From: Chitinophagaceae bacterium
GTDB taxonomy: Bacteria; Bacteroidota; Bacteroidia; Chitinophagales; Chitinophagaceae
Direction: 5' to 3'
Length of the DNA: 10,333 bases
Assembly (NCBI GenBank): GCA_009996555.1
Contig: JAACZX010000475.1
Location: forward strand, 1 to 10,333
Shown here in pieces: positions 6,920 to 10,333 of the stretch. The notes under the pieces were generated by a model, which saw nothing but the letters and a program-made list of their open reading frames with translations, was not told the origin of the DNA and ran no database searches. Both the position numbers and the translations under genes were made by a program. Position 1 is the first letter of the stretch. Every line of letters starts with the position of its first letter.

Positions 6920-7534
6920 ATGATCGCAATTATTAACTACGGACTTGGTAACCTCACTTCAATTCTCAATATGTGTAAACGTGTGGGAGCAGAAGCTGTT
7001 ATTACTTCTGATGAGGCAGAGATAAGACAGGCCGGTAAACTGATATTGCCGGGTGTTGGACATTTTAAAAAGGGAATGGATAATCTGCACAATTTTGGTT
7101 TGCAGGCATTGCTTAATGAGGTGGTGCTTCAGGAAAAAAAACCAGTTCTTGGTATTTGCCTGGGTGCACAACTGATGACCATGCATAGTGAAGAAGGCGA
7201 TGTAGACGGGTTGCAATGGATCAATGCACAAACAATACGATTTAAACAAGAGCAGTTACAGGGGTTAAAGGTGCCGCATATGGGCTGGAGTGAAATTATG
7301 ATCAAAGATGATAATCCTTTATGGCATGCATTACCGGAAGAGCCACGTTTTTATCATGTGCATAGTTATCATTTTTTGTTCAGGGATCTGCAGAATGTAA
7401 GCGCTACAGTAAAATATGGCTACGAGTTTGTTACAGCTTTTCGTGCAGGCAATATTTATGGTACTCAGTTCCATCCTGAAAAGAGCCATAAGTTTGGAAT
7501 GAAAGTGTTGGAAAATTTTACAAAACTGTTATAA
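6920..7534 (+). CDS. hisH: HisH-type glutamine amidotransferase subunit (sugar amidation)
   Basis: A 204-residue class I glutaminase of the imidazole-glycerol-phosphate synthase HisH family. It hydrolyses glutamine and passes ammonia to its HisF partner. The N-terminus IAIINYGLGNLTSI and the oxyanion segment LPGVGHF (43-49) are standard. The catalytic triad is visible: nucleophile C80 in GICLGAQ, then H185 and E187 in QFHPEKS. The length matches HisH. Near the nucleophile, GICLGAQLM replaces the GICLGMQ usual in histidine biosynthesis, which fits the polysaccharide-associated branch. Its place between a WbpG-type amidotransferase and a diverged HisF, away from any other his gene, argues for a role in acetamidino-sugar synthesis rather than histidine synthesis. 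The gap to the upstream gene is 46 bases; the stop overlaps the next start by one base (TAATG), implying coupled translation and equal amounts. Confidence 0.92.
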   Translation: MIAIINYGLGNLTSILNMCKRVGAEAVITSDEAEIRQAGKLILPGVGHFKKGMDNLHNFGLQALLNEVVLQEKKPVLGICLGAQLMTMHSEEGDVDGLQWINAQTIRFKQEQLQGLKVPHMGWSEIMIKDDNPLWHALPEEPRFYHVHSYHFLFRDLQNVSATVKYGYEFVTAFRAGNIYGTQFHPEKSHKFGMKVLENFTKLL

Positions 7535-8289
7535 TGGGTCGTGTAAGGATCATACCAGTGTTGTTGTTAAGTAAAAATGGCTTATATAAAACAGTAAAGT
7601 TTCAGAAAGCTCAATACGTGGGCGATCCTGTTAACGCTGTTAAAATATTTAATGAAAAAGAAGCAGATGAATTAGTGTTGCTCGATTATACGGCCTCTAA
7701 AGAAAAGCGGCCGATCGATCACAAAAAAATTGCGGAGATAGCCGGTGAGGCCTTTATGCCCATGGCTTATGGTGGAGCCATTCAAACATTTGAAGATGCA
7801 AAACGGGTGTTTGATGGCGGATTTGAAAAAGTAGTGCTCAACTCTGTTTTATTCAGCAACCTGTTGCTGGTAAAAGAAATAGCAGACGTTTATGGAGCGC
7901 AGGCGGTGGTGGGTTCTTTTGATGTTAAAAAAAATCTTTTTGGTGCATACAAAGTATATGCTGGTTCAGGCACAAAATCTACGGGAAAAGATCCTGTAGA
8001 GTGGGCGAAAGAACTGGAGCAGGCAGGTGTGGGAGAGATCATGGTCAATGCCATAGATAAAGACGGTACATGGGAAGGCTATGATGAGCATTTGATCTCG
8101 AAAGTGGCCAATGCAGTTTCTGTCCCAGTAATTGCTTGTGGCGGGGCTGGCAATACAGCCGATTTTGCAAAAGCAGTAAAGGCAGGTGCTTCGGCAGTGG
8201 CAGCAGGCAGCTTGTTTGTTTACCAGAAAAAAGGGATGGGTGTACTCATCAATTTTCCAACGAATTTTAAATTAGAGAATACGAACTAA
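7534..8289 (+). CDS. hisF: HisF-type (beta/alpha)8 partner subunit (sugar amidation)
   Basis: A 251-residue HisF-family barrel, the usual ammonia-channelling partner of HisH. The frame reads RVRIIPVLLLSKNGLYKT at the N-terminus, then VLLDYTAS (48-55), AYGGAI (78-83), the phosphate-binding VLNSVLF, SFDVKK (128-133), GTKSTGKDP, and ACGGAGN (201-207). The strand-5 Asp (D130) matches the catalytic Asp130 of Thermotoga HisF. The strand-1 catalytic Asp (Asp11 of RIIACLDVKDG) is replaced by Leu, with one extra residue in the loop. The enzyme is therefore unlikely to carry out the normal cyclase reaction. In O-antigen clusters such proteins sit with WbpG and HisH and are needed to make the acetamidino group. 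Gene overlaps of one base on both sides (TAATG) tie it to hisH and to the oxidoreductase. The tail after residue 243 is short and polar. Confidence 0.9.
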   Translation: MGRVRIIPVLLLSKNGLYKTVKFQKAQYVGDPVNAVKIFNEKEADELVLLDYTASKEKRPIDHKKIAEIAGEAFMPMAYGGAIQTFEDAKRVFDGGFEKVVLNSVLFSNLLLVKEIADVYGAQAVVGSFDVKKNLFGAYKVYAGSGTKSTGKDPVEWAKELEQAGVGEIMVNAIDKDGTWEGYDEHLISKVANAVSVPVIACGGAGNTADFAKAVKAGASAVAAGSLFVYQKKGMGVLINFPTNFKLENTN

Positions 8290-9314
8290 TGAGTGAGAAA
8301 ATCAAATTCGCTATTATTGGCTGCGGACGGATAGCACAACGACATGCAGAACATATTCAGAACAATGGGCAGTTAGTGGCTGTTTGTGATATTGTTGAAG
8401 ACAAGGCCACTACACTTGCTGCAAAGTATAATGCAAAGGCATACACAAAGGTTGATGAAATGTTGCAGACACATAAAGACATTACTGTAGTGAGTATTTG
8501 TTCGCCCAATGGCCTGCATTGTGAACATAGTATTGCAGCCTTACGTAGTGGCTTCCATGTGTTATGTGAAAAGCCAATGGCACTTACAGTACAGGATTGT
8601 GGCGAAATGATCAAGGAAGCGGAAAAAGCAAACCGCCGGTTATTTATCGTCAAACAAAACAGGTTTAACCCTCCTGTTGCAGCAGTTAAAAAATTAATTG
8701 ATGAAGGAAAGCTTGGCACTATCTATAGTATACAGCTGAACTGTTTCTGGAACCGCAATAATGAGTATTACCATCATTCATGGAAAGGAACAAAGGCATT
8801 GGACGGGGGTACATTATTTACTCAGTTCAGTCATTTTGTTGATTTGCTTTATTGGATGGTGGGCGACGTAAAGGAAGTAACTGCGTTTACTGGCAATTAT
8901 CATCACAAGGGTATCATTGAATTTGAAGACACAGGTTCGGTTAATCTGCGTTTTTACAATGGAGCTATTGGCACCATCAATTATTCCGTAAACAGTTTTG
9001 ATAAGAACATGGAAGGTTCGTTGACCATTTTTGCTGAAAAGGGGACCATTAAAATAGGTGGTCAATACCTGAATGAACTGGAGTATCAAAGCCTGGATGG
9101 TTATGAAATAAAAGACCTGCCACCCGGAAATCCTCCTAACAGTTATGGAAAATACTTTGGATCAATGAGCAATCATGATAAGGTATATGCCAATGTGGTG
9201 GAGGTATTGCATAACGGGGGTATTATTGCCACCAATGGCTTCGAGGGGTTAAAAACTGTAGAGATCATTGACAAAATTTACACATCAGCTATTAATGTAA
9301 CTCCACAATCGTAA
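8289..9314 (+). CDS. Gfo/Idh/MocA-family sugar-nucleotide oxidoreductase, probably WlbA/WbpB type
   Basis: A 341-residue NAD-dependent oxidoreductase. The N-terminal Rossmann domain shows FAIIGCGRIAQRHAEHI (7-23) and ICSPNGLHCEH (70-80). The family signature follows in VLCEKPMALT (91-100), with the catalytic-type Lys at 95. The C-terminal domain has HHSWKGT (162-168) and LDGGTLFTQFSHFVDLLYWM (171-190), where H182 fits the catalytic His of WlbA enzymes. WlbA/WbpB oxidises the C3 hydroxyl of UDP-GlcNAc-uronic acid to a ketone. The acetyltransferase and DegT-type aminotransferase immediately downstream are the other two steps of that route, so this substrate is the best guess; other 3-keto sugar pathways use the same trio. 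The start overlaps the hisF stop by one base, and only three bases separate the stop from the next gene. Confidence 0.85.
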   Translation: MSEKIKFAIIGCGRIAQRHAEHIQNNGQLVAVCDIVEDKATTLAAKYNAKAYTKVDEMLQTHKDITVVSICSPNGLHCEHSIAALRSGFHVLCEKPMALTVQDCGEMIKEAEKANRRLFIVKQNRFNPPVAAVKKLIDEGKLGTIYSIQLNCFWNRNNEYYHHSWKGTKALDGGTLFTQFSHFVDLLYWMVGDVKEVTAFTGNYHHKGIIEFEDTGSVNLRFYNGAIGTINYSVNSFDKNMEGSLTIFAEKGTIKIGGQYLNELEYQSLDGYEIKDLPPGNPPNSYGKYFGSMSNHDKVYANVVEVLHNGGIIATNGFEGLKTVEIIDKIYTSAINVTPQS

Positions 9315-9317
9315 CAC

Positions 9318-9785
9318 ATGAATCAGCCAGCAATTTTTGAAAGCCACATAAAAAACGATGTGCAGTTTGGTGAAGAAGTAAAAGTAGTATTGCCGGTTAA
9401 TTTATATGGCTGCACAATTGGCAGCAGGTGTTTTATTGGTCCTTTTGTGGAAATTCAGAAAGATGTGCAGGTAGGTGATGGCACAAAAGTGCAGAGCCAT
9501 AGTTTTATCTGCTCACTTGTTACAATAGGCAAGTCTTGTTTTATAGGGCATGGTGTTATGTTTATCAATGACCTGTTCAATAATGGCGGCCCGGCAGGTG
9601 GCGATAAGAGTAAATGGAAGCATACAGTGATAGGCGATCATGTGTCTATCGGCAGCAACGCCACTATTTTGCCGGTAACTGTTTGTGACCATGTAGTGAT
9701 TGGAGCAGGTGCGGTTGTTACAAAGAATATTACAGAGCCAGGCATTTATGCTGGTAACCCTGCCAGGAAGATAAAAAGTATTTAA
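9318..9785 (+). CDS. Left-handed beta-helix N-acetyltransferase (WbpD/WlbB-like)
   Basis: A 155-residue hexapeptide-repeat acetyltransferase. Repeats of the I-G-x-x-x-x type run through most of the chain: CTIGSRCFIGPFVEIQKDVQ, then VTIGKSCFIGHGVMF (68-82) and TVIGDHVSIGSNATI (103-117), ending in VVIGAGAVVTKNI (126-138) and the usual closing YAGNPARKI (144-152). A loop of about twenty residues (NDLFNNGGPAGGDKSKW) interrupts the helix, as in sugar-nucleotide N-acetyltransferases such as WbpD/WlbB. By context it would use acetyl-CoA to acetylate the 3-amino group created by the downstream aminotransferase. It is rather shorter than the roughly 190 residues I recall for WbpD. The start ATG follows the oxidoreductase stop after three bases. 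Acetyl versus another acyl donor cannot be decided by eye. Confidence 0.85.
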   Translation: MNQPAIFESHIKNDVQFGEEVKVVLPVNLYGCTIGSRCFIGPFVEIQKDVQVGDGTKVQSHSFICSLVTIGKSCFIGHGVMFINDLFNNGGPAGGDKSKWKHTVIGDHVSIGSNATILPVTVCDHVVIGAGAVVTKNITEPGIYAGNPARKIKSI

Positions 9786-9795
9786 AGAAATAACG

Positions 9796-10333
9796 ATGAG
9801 AGTACCATTTGTAGATCTGTACGCACAATATCAAAGTATTAAACCTGCCATTGATAAGGCGATAGAAGAAACCATTCGGCAATCGTCCTATATTGGTGGT
9901 AAACAAATAGCGGGATTTGAAGAAGCTTTTGCAACATACTGCGGCGTAAAGCATGTAGTGGCCTGTGCAAACGGTACCGATTCACTGGAGATTATTTTGA
10001 AAGCATGGGGAATAGGTGAAGGCGATGAAGTAATTGTGCCGGCACATTCATGGATCAGCACATCGGAAGCAGTTGGGAATGTTGGCGCCACCCCTGTGTT
10101 TGTGGATGTGGAGGCGGATTATTTTACGATTGATCCTGTCTTGATTGAAGAGGCAATTACTGCCAATACAAAAGCAATTATTCCGGTACATTTATACGGA
10201 CATCCGGCAGATATGCCAGCCATTATGGAGATGGCAAATAAATACCAACTGAAAGTGCTTGAAGACTGTGCCCAATCGCACGGCGCTTCTGTTCAAGGAA
10301 AAAAAACGGGTTCTTTTGGCCATGCTGCCAGCT
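9796..10333 (+). CDS. DegT/DnrJ/EryC1/StrS PLP aminotransferase, N-terminal part (3' end outside window)
   Basis: The first 179 residues of a sugar aminotransferase; the frame is open to the window end. It starts with the family's VPFVDLYAQYQSIKPAID (3-20), then SYIGGKQIAGFEEAFATYCG (31-50), the PLP-phosphate-binding ANGTDSLEI (58-66), a typical VPAHSW (81-86), and EDCAQSHGA (156-164), whose Asp contacts the PLP ring nitrogen. The catalytic Lys lies beyond the window. These enzymes move an amino group from glutamate to a keto sugar nucleotide; beside a WlbA-like oxidase and a hexapeptide acetyltransferase, the WbpE/WlbC role (amination at C3 of the 3-keto uronic acid) is most likely. ATG 9796 lies 10 bases after the previous stop and gives the expected N-terminus. 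Confidence 0.9.
   Translation, partial: MRVPFVDLYAQYQSIKPAIDKAIEETIRQSSYIGGKQIAGFEEAFATYCGVKHVVACANGTDSLEIILKAWGIGEGDEVIVPAHSWISTSEAVGNVGATPVFVDVEADYFTIDPVLIEEAITANTKAIIPVHLYGHPADMPAIMEMANKYQLKVLEDCAQSHGASVQGKKTGSFGHAAS

Noticed and set aside
6920..8289. hisH and hisF as part of histidine biosynthesis
   Set aside because: No other his gene is near, they follow a WbpG-type amidotransferase directly, and the HisF copy lacks the Asp11-equivalent needed for the normal reaction.

Overview
The window is part of a surface-polysaccharide (O-antigen or capsule type) biosynthesis locus. All twelve genes lie on the + strand. The organism is probably a member of the Bacteroidetes, perhaps Chitinophagaceae-like. 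That placement is an inference from moderate-to-low GC, mostly TAA stops, weak Shine-Dalgarno signals and protein-family flavour; no marker gene is present. The longest gene-free gap is 46 bases, so the segment is probably transcribed as one long operon. I found no RNA gene, CRISPR array, insertion sequence or convincing terminator.

Left part (1-2976) is a glycosyltransferase block. It holds the C-terminal part of a GNT-I-like glycosyltransferase-type protein, a family 2 (GT2) glycosyltransferase that must use a non-ATG start, and a GT10 fucosyltransferase gene. The GT10 frame is interrupted by one TAG codon exactly where the family has the conserved Tyr of its Y-x-TEK motif; the rest of the frame is intact.

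Middle part (about 2977-4864) is an AT-rich two-gene cassette. It encodes a membrane acyltransferase (acyltransferase-3/OafA family) and an FkbM-type methyltransferase, overlapping by 32 bases. Both would decorate the glycan. Sampled 60-base lines run from 22 to 37 % GC here, against 38 to 50 % in the neighbours, which suggests separate acquisition.

Right part (4865-10333) has another GT2 glycosyltransferase, then a sugar-nucleotide module: WbpG-type N-acetyl sugar amidotransferase, HisH-type glutaminase, HisF-type partner, Gfo/Idh/MocA oxidoreductase, hexapeptide acetyltransferase, and a DegT/DnrJ/EryC1/StrS aminotransferase cut by the window end. From the Pseudomonas and Bordetella Wbp/Wlb pathways, the last three would oxidise C3, acetylate and transaminate a UDP-GlcNAc-derived uronic acid to a 2,3-diacetamido sugar. 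The first three would turn an acetamido group into an acetamidino group. The predicted product is a 2-acetamido-3-acetamidino uronic-acid residue. The UDP-sugar 6-dehydrogenase and any C2 epimerase are not in the window.

Points of most interest are the amber codon in the GT10 motif, the loss of the HisF Asp11-equivalent, the near-complete loss of the WbpG N-terminal cysteines, the AT-rich decoration cassette, and short basic C-terminal tails shared by unrelated enzymes of the locus.
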